Positions 26,050 to 35,499 of a stretch of DNA of 64,000 nucleotides are shown here, piece after piece. Position 1 is the stretch's first letter. The number at the start of each line of letters is the position of its first letter. The position numbers were made by a program, and so were the translations under genes. Below the pieces are notes generated by a model that had not been told where the DNA came from, did no database searches, and saw only the letters and a program-made list of their open reading frames with translations. Source of the stretch: Methylotenera oryzisoli_B (GTDB taxonomy: Bacteria > Pseudomonadota > Gammaproteobacteria > Burkholderiales > Methylophilaceae); contig OZ277031.1 of the NCBI GenBank assembly GCA_965613685.1, positions 868,001 to 932,000 of the forward strand. The letters run 5' to 3'.

Positions 26050-27390
26050 TTACACAGCGTTATTAGGCAATATTTGCATCACACTGGCAACAGTAAAAAA
26101 CGAACCAAACACGATTATTTTAGCATTTTCATTTGCATCCATACAGGCCTCTACATCAATACATGCTTGAATATAAGCTTTATCTGCACTGGGAAAGGTT
26201 TTTATAGTGGATCCCGGCGCCAGGCCGGCAATTTGCTGAGCCAAATCTTTCGCTAATGCACCACGTGCATGCAGGGTATCGGCCACATACCAGCCGTCTA
26301 TGTGCTCTTTTAGCGCCGCAATCACCCCAGCGCTGTCTTTATCAGCCAGCATAGCGAACACCGCGTAGGTTTTGCCATCTAGCCTGCTATCTGGATCGCT
26401 GCGCAAAGCCTGCAAGTTGGCTGCCAAAGCACGGGCCGCGTGCGGATTATGTGCCACGTCCAGTATCACGCTAGCACGCTTAGTGCCAATATGCGGCGCT
26501 GGGATAATGTCCGGTGGTCGAATAATTTGAAAACGGCCAGGCAATGTTAGATTGGCCAGCGCCCTTGCTATGCTCGACTGCCCCACCGGCAAGCGGTCTT
26601 GCAAGGCCTCAACAGCCGATACGGCGCAGGCGGCATTATGAAGCTGATAGGCACCCAGCAAAGCCGGTATGGGCAAGGTGTAGTGGGCTTGCTGCCCTAC
26701 TTGATAATGCCAACAGCCTTGCTCCAGGCTAGCATTAAATTCTTTACCCAAGCAAATTAGCGGCGCCGCGATCGCGGCAGCATGGACCAGCAGGCTGTCA
26801 GGTGGCATAGGGTCGCCACATATAGCCGGCACGCCTGGACGGAAAATGCCGGCCTTTTCATAGCCAATTGCATCTCGCGTGTTTCCCAAGAATTCCTGGT
26901 GGTCCAAATCGATGCTGGTGACGATAGTGCAACTAGGATCAAAGGCATTAACGGCATCCAAGCGGCCACCTAAGCCAACCTCGAGTATGGCGACCTCCAC
27001 CCCTGTTTTGATGAAATGCCAAACAGCGGCCAAGGTACCCACTTCAAAATAGGTTAGCGCTATGGCTGGTTCAACACGCCTGGCTTGCTCAACCACAGCG
27101 AAGGCTTGGCAAAGCACAGCATCGCTAGCAGGCGCGCCATTCACTCTAACGCGCTCGTTGTATTGCAGGAGATGCGGTGAGGTGTAGCAGCCAACTTGAT
27201 AGCCCGCCTGCAAATACATTTGCTCTAGCATGGCGCAAGTCGAACCCTTGCCATTGGTGCCAGCGACGGTAATAAGGGGAAATGGCGTGGCGTGCAATTG
27301 CAATCGGCACAGCATTTGCTGAACCCTATCCAAACCCATGGCGATGGATTTGGGATGCAAACTTTCGATGTAGCTGAGCCAGGCGGCCAA
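26050..27390 (-). CDS. folC: Dihydrofolate synthase / folylpolyglutamate synthase
   Basis: FolC adds glutamate to dihydropteroate and to folates. The 446 residues show the P-loop TVAGTNGKGSTCAMLE near residue 45, the Mur-ligase-type EVGLGGRLDAVNA, and DVAHNPHAARALAANL. There is no ATG at the right place: the listed start is a TTG with little ribosome-binding sequence. An in-frame ATT at 27432 sits 8 bases after AAAGG and would add 14 residues. A strong terminator lies just upstream (27455-27483), so folC may have its own promoter. Confidence 0.93.
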   Translation of the reverse strand: MAAWLSYIESLHPKSIAMGLDRVQQMLCRLQLHATPFPLITVAGTNGKGSTCAMLEQMYLQAGYQVGCYTSPHLLQYNERVRVNGAPASDAVLCQAFAVVEQARRVEPAIALTYFEVGTLAAVWHFIKTGVEVAILEVGLGGRLDAVNAFDPSCTIVTSIDLDHQEFLGNTRDAIGYEKAGIFRPGVPAICGDPMPPDSLLVHAAAIAAPLICLGKEFNASLEQGCWHYQVGQQAHYTLPIPALLGAYQLHNAACAVSAVEALQDRLPVGQSSIARALANLTLPGRFQIIRPPDIIPAPHIGTKRASVILDVAHNPHAARALAANLQALRSDPDSRLDGKTYAVFAMLADKDSAGVIAALKEHIDGWYVADTLHARGALAKDLAQQIAGLAPGSTIKTFPSADKAYIQACIDVEACMDANENAKIIVFGSFFTVASVMQILPNNAV

Positions 27391-27454
27391 GTCGTTTGAT
27401 TGAAACGCTGAACTGGTGATCTCGTTAGAAATGGCTAAGACCTTTTAGTCTGGC

Positions 27455-27483
27455 AAAAAAAAGTTGGCCAAAAAGAGGCCAGC
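27455..27483 (-). terminator. Terminator between accD and folC
   Basis: The minus strand reads GCTGGCC, loop TCTTTTT, GGCCAAC, then eight T. This is a textbook intrinsic terminator 15 bases past the accD stop. Confidence 0.85.
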
Positions 27484-27497
27484 GCTCAGTGTAGTGA

Positions 27498-28361
27498 TTA
27501 AGCCGCCACCGGCAATCGCATTAAATTAGCCAAGATATTAGCTAATTTATCGCGCATTTCACGCCTATCCACGATCATGTCTATGGCGCCGTGTTCAAGT
27601 AAAAATTCCGCGCGTTGAAATCCATCCGGCAAGGTTTCACGTACCGTCTGCTCAATCACACGCGGGCCAGCAAAACCAATTAAAGCTTGCGGCTCTGCAA
27701 TAATAACATCGCCCAACATGGCAAAGCTGGCTGATACACCACCCATGGTTGGATCCGTCAAAACGGAAACAAATGGCAAGCCGGCTTTGCTCAACTGCGT
27801 GAGTGCAACACTGGTTTTAGCCATCTGCATAAGCGACAGCAAGCCTTCTTGCATACGCGCACCGCCGCTAGCAGAGACGCAAATGAATGCCATTTTATTG
27901 TCTATGGCGGTTTGCACGCCGCGCACAAAACGCTCGCCCACCACTGAACCCATGGAGCCGCCCATGAATTTAAATTCAAACGCCGCCACCACTGCAGGCA
28001 CGGTTTTAATGCTGCCCTGCATGACCACCAATGCGTCTTTTTCTCCCACGGTTTTTTGCGAATCAACTATGCGCTCCGCATAGGTTTTGCTGTCTTTAAA
28101 TTTAAGTGGGTCTATGGGTTGCACGGATGCGCCAATCTCAAACTGACCATCGGCGTCCAACAACAAGGCAATTCGCTCACGGGCACTGATGCGATGGTGA
28201 TGCGCGCACTTAGGGCAAACTTCCGAGTTGTCTTGCAAGTCTTTTTTATACAAGACGGTTTGGCAGGCTGGGCATTTACTCCACAACCCTTCTGGCACGG
28301 TTTTTTTATCACGGCCAACCACCCGTTTAATTTTTTGCGGTAATTGATTTAACCAACTCAT
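27498..28361 (-). CDS. accD: Acetyl-CoA carboxylase carboxyltransferase subunit beta
   Basis: AccD with AccA moves the carboxyl group from biotin to acetyl-CoA to form malonyl-CoA. The 287 residues begin with a zinc ribbon (CPACQTVLYKKDLQDNSEVC followed by PKC, a C-x2-C...C-x2-C pattern near residues 31-53). The crotonase-like core has SASGGARMQEG and GFAGPRVIEQTV. It lies 29 bases after trpA, and a strong terminator follows it. Confidence 0.97.
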   Translation of the reverse strand: MSWLNQLPQKIKRVVGRDKKTVPEGLWSKCPACQTVLYKKDLQDNSEVCPKCAHHHRISARERIALLLDADGQFEIGASVQPIDPLKFKDSKTYAERIVDSQKTVGEKDALVVMQGSIKTVPAVVAAFEFKFMGGSMGSVVGERFVRGVQTAIDNKMAFICVSASGGARMQEGLLSLMQMAKTSVALTQLSKAGLPFVSVLTDPTMGGVSASFAMLGDVIIAEPQALIGFAGPRVIEQTVRETLPDGFQRAEFLLEHGAIDMIVDRREMRDKLANILANLMRLPVAA

Positions 28362-28390
28362 CTGACTAATCCTCGTTATTGCTTGTTTGT

Positions 28391-29191
28391 TTAGGCCGCG
28401 TCTACGGCCGTTTTTAGTTCCGTCATCAAGTTCGCCACATTGCTTAACAAATTGGCTTCATTGGAACCCTCTATGGCTAGGACCATGCGACTGCCTACTA
28501 CGACCGCATCCGCAATCGCAGCCGTGGCTTTAGCCGTAGCAGCGTCGCGTATACCAAAGCCCACGCCCACTGGTAAATTCGTTTGTTCGCGTATGCTGGC
28601 TACCCGACTTGCCACTTCGACGATGTCCAGGTTGGCTGCACCGGTTACGCCTTTTAGTGACACGTAATAGACAAAGCCACTGGCCTGATTGACGATGAGT
28701 TCCACGCGTTTTGCATCGGTGGTAGGTGACAACAAGAATACCGGATCAATGTCCCTGTCCTGCAATTCTTTAACAAAACTGCCGCACTCTTCGGGCGGGT
28801 AATCCACGGTAATCACGCCATCCACATCGGCTGCTTTGGCTTTGTCAGCAAAAGCCACGGCACCGACTGCCTCTATCGGGTTGGCGTAACCCATTAAAAT
28901 AATGGGTGTGGCTTGATCGGTTTGCCTAAAGGTTTTAACCATGTCCAACACCGCTGTTAGGCCCACCTTATGCAATAAGGCCCGTTCGCTAGCACGCTGT
29001 ATTACCGGCCCATCGGCCATGGGGTCGGAGAATGGCACACCCAACTCTATCATGTCTGCACCATGCTCAACCAAAGTGTGCATCAAGCTCACGGTGAATT
29101 TAGGGTGCGGATCGCCGGCCGTGATATACGGTATCAAGGCGGTTTTACCTTGCTGTTTTAGGGAGGAAAATACGGTTTTGATTCTAGACAT
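28391..29191 (-). CDS. trpA: Tryptophan synthase alpha subunit
   Basis: TrpA cleaves indole-3-glycerol phosphate to indole and glyceraldehyde 3-phosphate. The 266 residues carry both catalytic acids in MIELGVPFSDPMADGP (about residues 47-62) and the phosphate-binding GVGFGIRDAATA. It is 33 bases after trpB. Confidence 0.97.
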   Translation of the reverse strand: MSRIKTVFSSLKQQGKTALIPYITAGDPHPKFTVSLMHTLVEHGADMIELGVPFSDPMADGPVIQRASERALLHKVGLTAVLDMVKTFRQTDQATPIILMGYANPIEAVGAVAFADKAKAADVDGVITVDYPPEECGSFVKELQDRDIDPVFLLSPTTDAKRVELIVNQASGFVYYVSLKGVTGAANLDIVEVASRVASIREQTNLPVGVGFGIRDAATAKATAAIADAVVVGSRMVLAIEGSNEANLLSNVANLMTELKTAVDAA

Positions 29192-29224
29192 ATGGGTCGT
29201 CAGTAAAAATTAATCGGCTGGGGT

Positions 29225-30427
29225 TTACAAACTAATATTAGCCAATTTGGCCACGGTATTAATGTCTTTATCACCGCGACCAGACAGGTTAACCAAGATG
29301 ATTTTATCCTTGCTCATGGTTTTAGCTAATTTTTCCGCGTAGGCTAAACCATGACTGGATTCCAGTGCAGGAATGATGCCTTCGGTACGGCATAAATTAT
29401 GGAAAGCGGCCATGGCTTCGTCATCGGTCACGGCCACGTATTCAGCGCGTTTAATGTCTTTCAACCAGGCGTGCTCAGGACCTACCCCAGGGTAATCCAA
29501 GCCGGCTGAGATGGAGTGCGTTTCGATGATGTTGCCGTCGGCATCTTGCATCAAATAGGTACGGTTGCCGTGCAACACGCCGACCGCACTGTTAGCCGTT
29601 AACGGTGCGGCATGCTTGCCGGTTTCCATGCCCAAACCTGCCGCTTCGACGCCTATCAAACGCACATTTGGCACGTCGATATAAGGGTAAAAAATACCCA
29701 TGGCATTAGACCCACCACCCACACAGGCCACCACCGCTTCAGGTTGACGCCCTACCATTTCCATCATTTGTTGCTTGGCTTCTATGCCTATGATGGCTTG
29801 AAAATCGCGCACCATCATGGGATAAGGATGCGGGCCGGCTACCGTACCTATGATATAGAAGGTATTGTGCACATTGGTCACCCAATCACGCATGGCTTCA
29901 TTAAGCGCATCTTTTAAAGTTTTGGAGCCACTTTCCACCGGCACCACGGTCGCGCCCAACAACTTCATTCTAAACACATTCGGCGCTTGCCGTTTGACGT
30001 CTTCGCTGCCCATGTAAACCACGCATTCCAGGCCCAATCTAGCGGCAATGGTAGCGGTGGCCACACCATGCTGACCGGCACCGGTTTCAGCAATCACACG
30101 GGGCTTACCCATGCGTTTAGCCAATAAAGCTTGGCCTATGGTGTTGTTGATTTTGTGCGCGCCGGTGTGGTTTAAATCTTCACGCTTTAAATAGATTTGC
30201 GCACCGCCGATTTTGTCCGACAATCTCTTTGCGTGGTAAATAGGACTGGGACGACCAACAAAATGCTTTAAATCGTAGGCGTACTCGGCTAAAAATACCG
30301 GGTCGTGACGGTATTTTTCATACATCACGCGCAATTCTTCTAATGCCTCAACCAAAGTTTCGGCAACAAATGTACCACCGTACTGACCAAAATGGCCTCG
30401 TGCATCTGGCATGTCATAAAGCTGCAT
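29225..30427 (-). CDS. trpB: Tryptophan synthase beta subunit
   Basis: TrpB condenses indole with serine. The 400 residues have the PLP lysine in NHTGAHKINNTIGQALLA near residue 90, GGGSNAMGIFYP for the cofactor phosphate, and a GRGDKD stretch at the C-terminus. It follows trpF after 48 bases. Confidence 0.98.
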   Translation of the reverse strand: MQLYDMPDARGHFGQYGGTFVAETLVEALEELRVMYEKYRHDPVFLAEYAYDLKHFVGRPSPIYHAKRLSDKIGGAQIYLKREDLNHTGAHKINNTIGQALLAKRMGKPRVIAETGAGQHGVATATIAARLGLECVVYMGSEDVKRQAPNVFRMKLLGATVVPVESGSKTLKDALNEAMRDWVTNVHNTFYIIGTVAGPHPYPMMVRDFQAIIGIEAKQQMMEMVGRQPEAVVACVGGGSNAMGIFYPYIDVPNVRLIGVEAAGLGMETGKHAAPLTANSAVGVLHGNRTYLMQDADGNIIETHSISAGLDYPGVGPEHAWLKDIKRAEYVAVTDDEAMAAFHNLCRTEGIIPALESSHGLAYAEKLAKTMSKDKIILVNLSGRGDKDINTVAKLANISL

Positions 30428-30475
30428 GTTTATTTCCCCACGTTTAATATTTTTGCAAACGCCTAAGCGTTTACG

Positions 30476-31111
30476 CTAGCCATTCACTGCCTGCATAAAG
30501 CGCGCAATTTTAGCTGGATCTTTAATGCCTTTGGCCGACTCAACGCCACCGCTGACGTCCACCGCATAAGGTCGAACTTGCTCAATGGCTAAGGCCACAT
30601 TAGCGTCGTTTAATCCGCCAGCCAGAATCAGCACCGGCGTTTCAACCGACCTGTCTGTGGTCATGCAAGTAGGGATTAAGTTCCAATCAAATGCATGACC
30701 GGTGCCCCCTGCTTGCCCTTCTGTATACGTATCCAGTAACAAGGCCTTGGCCGCTGAAAAATCGTTTGCACATTGTAACAAATTTGTCTGAGGCTTAACC
30801 CGTATAGCTTTGATAAATGGCAAGCCATACGCTGCGCATTGCTCAGGCGTCTCGTCGCCATGAAATTGCAAGGTATCCAAATGCACAGCGGCCAACACCG
30901 AGCGTATGAAATCCGGAGTGGCATCGACAAACAGGCCGACTGCATTAACAAAGGCAGGCAGTTCGCGACTAATGGCAGCAGCTTGTCCCACACTGACGTT
31001 GCGTGCACTGTGCCCATAAAATACCAAGCCTATGGCGTCCGCGCCTGCCGCCACGGCAGCCAGGGCATCCTCTACGCGGGTAATACCGCAAATTTTAACT
31101 CGGGTTCTCAA
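30476..31111 (-). CDS. trpF: Phosphoribosylanthranilate isomerase
   Basis: TrpF isomerises phosphoribosylanthranilate in tryptophan synthesis. The 211 residues show KICGITRVEDALAA with the catalytic cysteine near residue 8, the acid in QFHGDETPEQC, and DVSGGVES with the phosphate loop. It is free-standing (not fused to trpC) and sits between truA and trpB, the usual place in betaproteobacteria. Confidence 0.97.
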   Translation of the reverse strand: MRTRVKICGITRVEDALAAVAAGADAIGLVFYGHSARNVSVGQAAAISRELPAFVNAVGLFVDATPDFIRSVLAAVHLDTLQFHGDETPEQCAAYGLPFIKAIRVKPQTNLLQCANDFSAAKALLLDTYTEGQAGGTGHAFDWNLIPTCMTTDRSVETPVLILAGGLNDANVALAIEQVRPYAVDVSGGVESAKGIKDPAKIARFMQAVNG

Positions 31112-31172
31112 TCGTCTTGTCTCAATCTAGGCTAGCAGCATGACCCATTTCGTCATAGCGATATTGTAACGC

Positions 31173-31964
31173 TTAAATCACCATGGTAATGGATTTCGCA
31201 TCGTTTTTAGCTAGCGGTAAGCGCCATTTTTCATGGTAGCGAACTTGCGTCAAATAAAGTCCGCATGGGGAAAATGTCGGTGGGGCCAAATTTCGGTCGC
31301 GTTGCGTCAGCATAGCCTGCATGTAACTAGCCGGATAAGCGCCTTTACCTATATAGACCAAAGCGCCCACCATATTGCGCACCTGGTGTTGCAGGAAAGC
31401 ATTGGCTGAAAAATCGAACACCACATACGCACCCTGCACCTGCACCTGCGCTTTGGTCATGGTTCTAATTGGACTTTTTGCTTGGCATTCCGCTGCCCGA
31501 AATGCACTAAAGTCATGTTCGCCAATTAAATACAAGGCGGCTTCCGCCATGGCGGCTACGTTCAGCGGCAAATGAAACCAGCCGGCTTTGCTGGACATCA
31601 GCGCCGAGCTCACGGGGGCGTTATACAAAAGGTATTGGTAACTGCGCTCTAAGGCAGAAAAACGCGCATGGAACGCGTCATCGACAGGCTGCGCCCATTC
31701 CACCCGCACGCTACTGGGCAGATAGGCATTGACCCCCCTAACCCAGGCAGAAATTGGTCTGTCGCTATCGGTGTCAAAATGCACCACCTGCCCCAGTCCG
31801 TGCACACCGGTATCGGTTCTGCCCGCGGCATGCAAACGTATCGGATGAAGCGCGATTTTAGCTAATGCCAATTCCAGGGCATCTTGCACACCGCATGCGC
31901 TCGGCTGACTTTGCCAGCCACAAAAACCCGAGCCATCGTAGGCTATGCCCAAGGCCAGTCTCAT
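31173..31964 (-). CDS. truA: tRNA pseudouridine(38-40) synthase
   Basis: TruA converts uridines 38-40 in tRNA anticodon arms to pseudouridine. The catalytic aspartate is in AAGRTDTGVHGLGQVVHFD, and the core LGIAYDGSGFCGWQ is near the start. I take the ATG giving MRLALG, because it overlaps the upstream stop as ATGA; a GTG nine bases earlier would add three residues. Length is about 263 residues. Confidence 0.95.
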   Translation of the reverse strand: MRLALGIAYDGSGFCGWQSQPSACGVQDALELALAKIALHPIRLHAAGRTDTGVHGLGQVVHFDTDSDRPISAWVRGVNAYLPSSVRVEWAQPVDDAFHARFSALERSYQYLLYNAPVSSALMSSKAGWFHLPLNVAAMAEAALYLIGEHDFSAFRAAECQAKSPIRTMTKAQVQVQGAYVVFDFSANAFLQHQVRNMVGALVYIGKGAYPASYMQAMLTQRDRNLAPPTFSPCGLYLTQVRYHEKWRLPLAKNDAKSITMVI

Positions 31965-32623
31965 GCCTGCCACACCTTAAAAAAATCCACTGCACCCGCA
32001 AATTTGCTTAAACTTAAGCCCATCACGGCCAGCAACATTAAACTCAGCATGGCTTTATCGAACCAACTGAAAGCCGGTTGCGCCAAGATTAAAGGTAGCG
32101 TTGCACCAGGCTCATCAGACGCTAAAGCCAGCTTATCGAGTTGAGAGAAATCCAGCTTAAGCTTAGGTTGAACCGCCATTTGCTCTACGTAATGCAAAGT
32201 GAGCAGCATCCTTACCGTGAAGCGCTCCACATTCAACCCCACTAGGCGCAATGGCGACAACATGGTCCACAAACCTGCCATCAATTGGCTTTTACTAGCG
32301 CTAGCAAATAAGGCCGACAAGCTAGCCACGGCGATTAACAACTTGGCTATTTGTATCAGGCCGAGGTGCAAGCCCTCAAAGCTGGGGGCCACATTTAATG
32401 GCAAAAATGCCAGGTATTCTCCGGGTGTGGCGTAGGCATAAACCAAAAGCAAGGACAGGAACAACCAGCGCATGCGCTTAATCAATTGCGAAAAATGCGG
32501 CAAATTGAGCACTGCAGCCAACAGGCAGATAAGGCCGCAAAGGACTGCGATTGAGGATGCGCTTAGATACTGCGGAAGCAGCAATAGGAAGAAAAAGCAG
32601 GCTATTTTTACAAATGGATGCAT
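31961..32623 (-). CDS. Orphan EcfT/CbiQ-like membrane protein
   Basis: The 220-residue product has a lipophilic N-terminus and four or five membrane segments. The central part (LAFLPLNVAPSFEGLHLGLIQIAKLLIAVASLSALF, then SPLRLVGLNVERFTVRMLLTLHYVEQM) resembles the T component of energy-coupling-factor transporters, where a helix with small residues grips the ATPases. No ATPase or S component gene is next to it. It sits between fimV and truA and overlaps truA by four bases. The family call is by pattern only. Confidence 0.6.
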   Translation of the reverse strand: MHPFVKIACFFFLLLLPQYLSASSIAVLCGLICLLAAVLNLPHFSQLIKRMRWLFLSLLLVYAYATPGEYLAFLPLNVAPSFEGLHLGLIQIAKLLIAVASLSALFASASKSQLMAGLWTMLSPLRLVGLNVERFTVRMLLTLHYVEQMAVQPKLKLDFSQLDKLALASDEPGATLPLILAQPAFSWFDKAMLSLMLLAVMGLSLSKFAGAVDFFKVWQA

Positions 32624-32647
32624 AAAAATACGCGCCGTATGCAGACC

Positions 32648-34327
32648 TTAAGTCTCAGTGGCTTTTGGCTTTTTTTTGCCGGGCGCGATGGCATTGGCCA
32701 AGGTCAATTCATCTTCGGTCTCACTTAGGTCTAGACTTATCGCCGAGAGGTCTATGCGTATCACTTCCATGTCGCCGTCTGCTTCAGCCACTTCCTTGGC
32801 ATCGGTCTTAATGAAGCTGGTTTGACCGGTTTTTTTCTTAGTTTTTGCTTTACCGGGTGTCAGCGTCTGCTCCGCTGGCTTAACGTCCAATACAGCATGC
32901 TCTGTGAAATTTAGGTCCAACCCGGCTAAATTAACTGGCGGCGCATCGCTCGCAACAGTAGGCGGCTCGCCAGCCAGATCAGCCTTTACTTGCACCGGCT
33001 CTTCAACCGCTAAATTTGCTTGCTCACTGCCCGTGGCTTGGCTTTTAAAATCGAGTAAGTTCGCTCTGCGCTTATTACTTCGACTTAACCAGGTGAAGGC
33101 TGCAACGATGGCCAACAAGGTTAAGGATAAAACCAACCAATCTGCCCAAGCGGCTCTCTTAGGTTTATGTTTAGCCTGCTTGGCTGCATTAGCTTGTTTA
33201 GCCTCAGTAGCATGCTTTTGCAAATCGGCCATGGATTGATTTTTTAGTCGCAACAATTGCTGCATGTCTTGGATTTGTTTTTGCAAGGCATGGGCGCGCG
33301 CATCGGATTCTTGCAGGGATTTCTCACGCGCCGTGGCGTCTTCTTGCAATGCCAGCAGTTTGGCATCGGCCGACTTCGCCGCTTCCTTGCCTCCCGCGCT
33401 TAATTTAAGTACGTCATTATTTGTGGTCTTGACCTTATCCACATCGTCTTTGGCGCTGGCAATTTTGCCGGATGCCGATTGCGCCTGCACGGCATCGGGG
33501 CGAGCAATTTGAGTTAAGACCTTATTGGCTAAAGCGGCACGGTAGGCCTGCCAATTACTGGCATGCAATTTTACTTCGGCTGTCGCAGTGGCTACTTGGG
33601 TCGCCAACAATTCGGCTGTCGATGGCAGCGCTAAGGTTTGCCCTGCTTTTAATCGGTTCATGTTGCCTGCCTCGAAGGCTTGCGGATTGGCTTGGTATAA
33701 ACCCAACAGCATTTGATCCAAACTCACGCCTTCCTGCGGCATGGCTTTAGCCAAGCCAGACAAGGTATCCCCAGGCTTGCTGACTAAGGCTAATGGTCGT
33801 GCTTGATCAACCTGGTCTGAGGATTGGTCTGGCAGCATAGCAGCTTGCAACTGATCATCGATATTGGCCGCCTCGCCACTCGCTAGTGGTGCAACTATCG
33901 CCTCGTGTTCTGCTTGAGCCAGTTGTGGCGGATCCAGCAACACAATGTATTGTTTTTGCAGACGACCGGCTGGCCAATCGAGTTGCAATAGCACATCCAA
34001 ATACGGCTCATTAATAGGCAAGGTAGAGCTAAGCTTTAATACTGCTAAACCTTGTGGGTTTTGTTGCAATTCAAGCTTCAGGTCAAGGTAATGGGATTGA
34101 TAACGGATGCCTTGTTTAGCGTAGGCTTGTTCGCTGGCAAGCGTGGCCTGCAAACTACTTAATGATTCCTGCGGCTCTAATAGCAGCTCCACTTCAGCCA
34201 ACAAGGGTTCGCCAAGGTTAGAACTTAGATTCAAACCGCCCAAGCTGGCGGCGTGACTAAGCGGCGCCAGCATTATGCTAAGCAGCAAAAACAACAGCGG
34301 GATAGATTTAATCTTGCTCACGCTCAC
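32648..34327 (-). CDS. fimV: FimV-family peptidoglycan-linked protein
   Basis: The 559-residue protein has a signal peptide (about 1-26), the FimV N-terminal domain (SLGGLNLSSNLGEPLLAEVEL), a LysM-like segment (PGDTLSGLAKAMP through KAGQTLALPS, about 185-235), an alpha-helical coiled coil (about 325-375), one membrane helix (about 393-412), and an acidic cytoplasmic tail. FimV organises polar machinery and twitching in relatives. It is shorter than Pseudomonas FimV, and I do not see the C-terminal TPR domain. The asd-fimV-truA order is conserved. Confidence 0.88.
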   Translation of the reverse strand: MSVSKIKSIPLLFLLLSIMLAPLSHAASLGGLNLSSNLGEPLLAEVELLLEPQESLSSLQATLASEQAYAKQGIRYQSHYLDLKLELQQNPQGLAVLKLSSTLPINEPYLDVLLQLDWPAGRLQKQYIVLLDPPQLAQAEHEAIVAPLASGEAANIDDQLQAAMLPDQSSDQVDQARPLALVSKPGDTLSGLAKAMPQEGVSLDQMLLGLYQANPQAFEAGNMNRLKAGQTLALPSTAELLATQVATATAEVKLHASNWQAYRAALANKVLTQIARPDAVQAQSASGKIASAKDDVDKVKTTNNDVLKLSAGGKEAAKSADAKLLALQEDATAREKSLQESDARAHALQKQIQDMQQLLRLKNQSMADLQKHATEAKQANAAKQAKHKPKRAAWADWLVLSLTLLAIVAAFTWLSRSNKRRANLLDFKSQATGSEQANLAVEEPVQVKADLAGEPPTVASDAPPVNLAGLDLNFTEHAVLDVKPAEQTLTPGKAKTKKKTGQTSFIKTDAKEVAEADGDMEVIRIDLSAISLDLSETEDELTLANAIAPGKKKPKATET

Positions 34328-34333
34328 CCGCCA

Positions 34334-35455
34334 TTATTGTTCAATTAAGATGCGCAACATGCGGCGCAAAGGCTCAGCAGCACCCCAAAGCAACTGATCG
34401 CCCACGGTAAAGGCAGATAGGTACTCACCGCCCATGCTCAATTTACGCAAACGGCCCACCGGGGTCATCAACTTGCCGGTGACGGCGGCTGGCGTCAATT
34501 CACGCATGCTGATTTCACGCTCATTGGGCACCACTTTGGCCCATGGGTTGGCTTCCGCGAGCATGGCCTCAATCTCATCCAGTGGCACATTTTTTGTTAA
34601 CTTGATGGTCAAGGCCTGACTGTGACAACGCATGGCGCCAATGCGCACGCACAAGCCATCAATCAATATAGGATGGGCTTCTCGACCTAAGATCTTATTG
34701 GTTTCAACACCACCTTTCCATTCCTCTTTACTTTGGCCATTACCTAAGTCTTTGTCTATCCACGGAATCAAGCTGCCAGCCAAGGCTACGCCAAAATTTT
34801 CCGTGGGAAATTGCGCGTCGCGCAATGTGCTAGCGACACGACGGTCTATGTCTAAAATAGCCGAAGCAGGATCGGCCAATAAGCCACCGACAGAGGCATG
34901 GGCTGCGCCCATCTGCTTGAGTAATTCGCGCATATTTTGCGCGCCGGCACCGGATGCCGCCTGGTAGGTCATGGAGGTGGCCCACTCAACTAAATTGGCT
35001 TTGAATAAGCCGTTTAATGCCATCAACATCAAGGACACGGTGCAATTGCCGCCCACCCAATTTTTGTTACCCGCGGTATAGGCCGCTTGGATAACATGCA
35101 TATTGACTGGATCAAGCACGATTACCGCGTCTTTTTCCATACGCAATGTTGACGCTGCATCTATCCAATGGCCAGTCCAGCCGTCTGCGCGCAATTTAGG
35201 GAACACCTCACTGGTGTAATCGCCACCTTGGCAGGAAATAATCACGTCCATGGCTTTCAAATGCGCCACACTCATGGCATCTTGCAATAGCGGTGTGTCT
35301 TTGCCTACGTTAGGGGCAGCGGCACCAATTTGCGACGTCGTAAAAAATTGCGGGTCTATCAAAGCAAAATCCTGCTCTTCCATCATGCGCTGCATTAGCA
35401 CAGATCCCACCATGCCACGCCAACCGACCAAACCCACTTTTAACATACGCTGCAT
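34334..35455 (-). CDS. asd: Aspartate-semialdehyde dehydrogenase
   Basis: Asd reduces aspartyl phosphate to the semialdehyde, the branch step for lysine, threonine and methionine. The 373 residues have an N-terminal NADP fold (VGLVGWRGMVGSVLMQRM), the catalytic cysteine in GGNCTVSLMLMAL near residue 136, and the acceptor-site segment RIGAMRCHSQALTIKL. It lies 44 bases after leuB. Confidence 0.97.
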   Translation of the reverse strand: MQRMLKVGLVGWRGMVGSVLMQRMMEEQDFALIDPQFFTTSQIGAAAPNVGKDTPLLQDAMSVAHLKAMDVIISCQGGDYTSEVFPKLRADGWTGHWIDAASTLRMEKDAVIVLDPVNMHVIQAAYTAGNKNWVGGNCTVSLMLMALNGLFKANLVEWATSMTYQAASGAGAQNMRELLKQMGAAHASVGGLLADPASAILDIDRRVASTLRDAQFPTENFGVALAGSLIPWIDKDLGNGQSKEEWKGGVETNKILGREAHPILIDGLCVRIGAMRCHSQALTIKLTKNVPLDEIEAMLAEANPWAKVVPNEREISMRELTPAAVTGKLMTPVGRLRKLSMGGEYLSAFTVGDQLLWGAAEPLRRMLRILIEQ

Positions 35456-35499
35456 CCTAAACTTTCTAATATCCGTTATTTTAAATTACTACCGCGACT

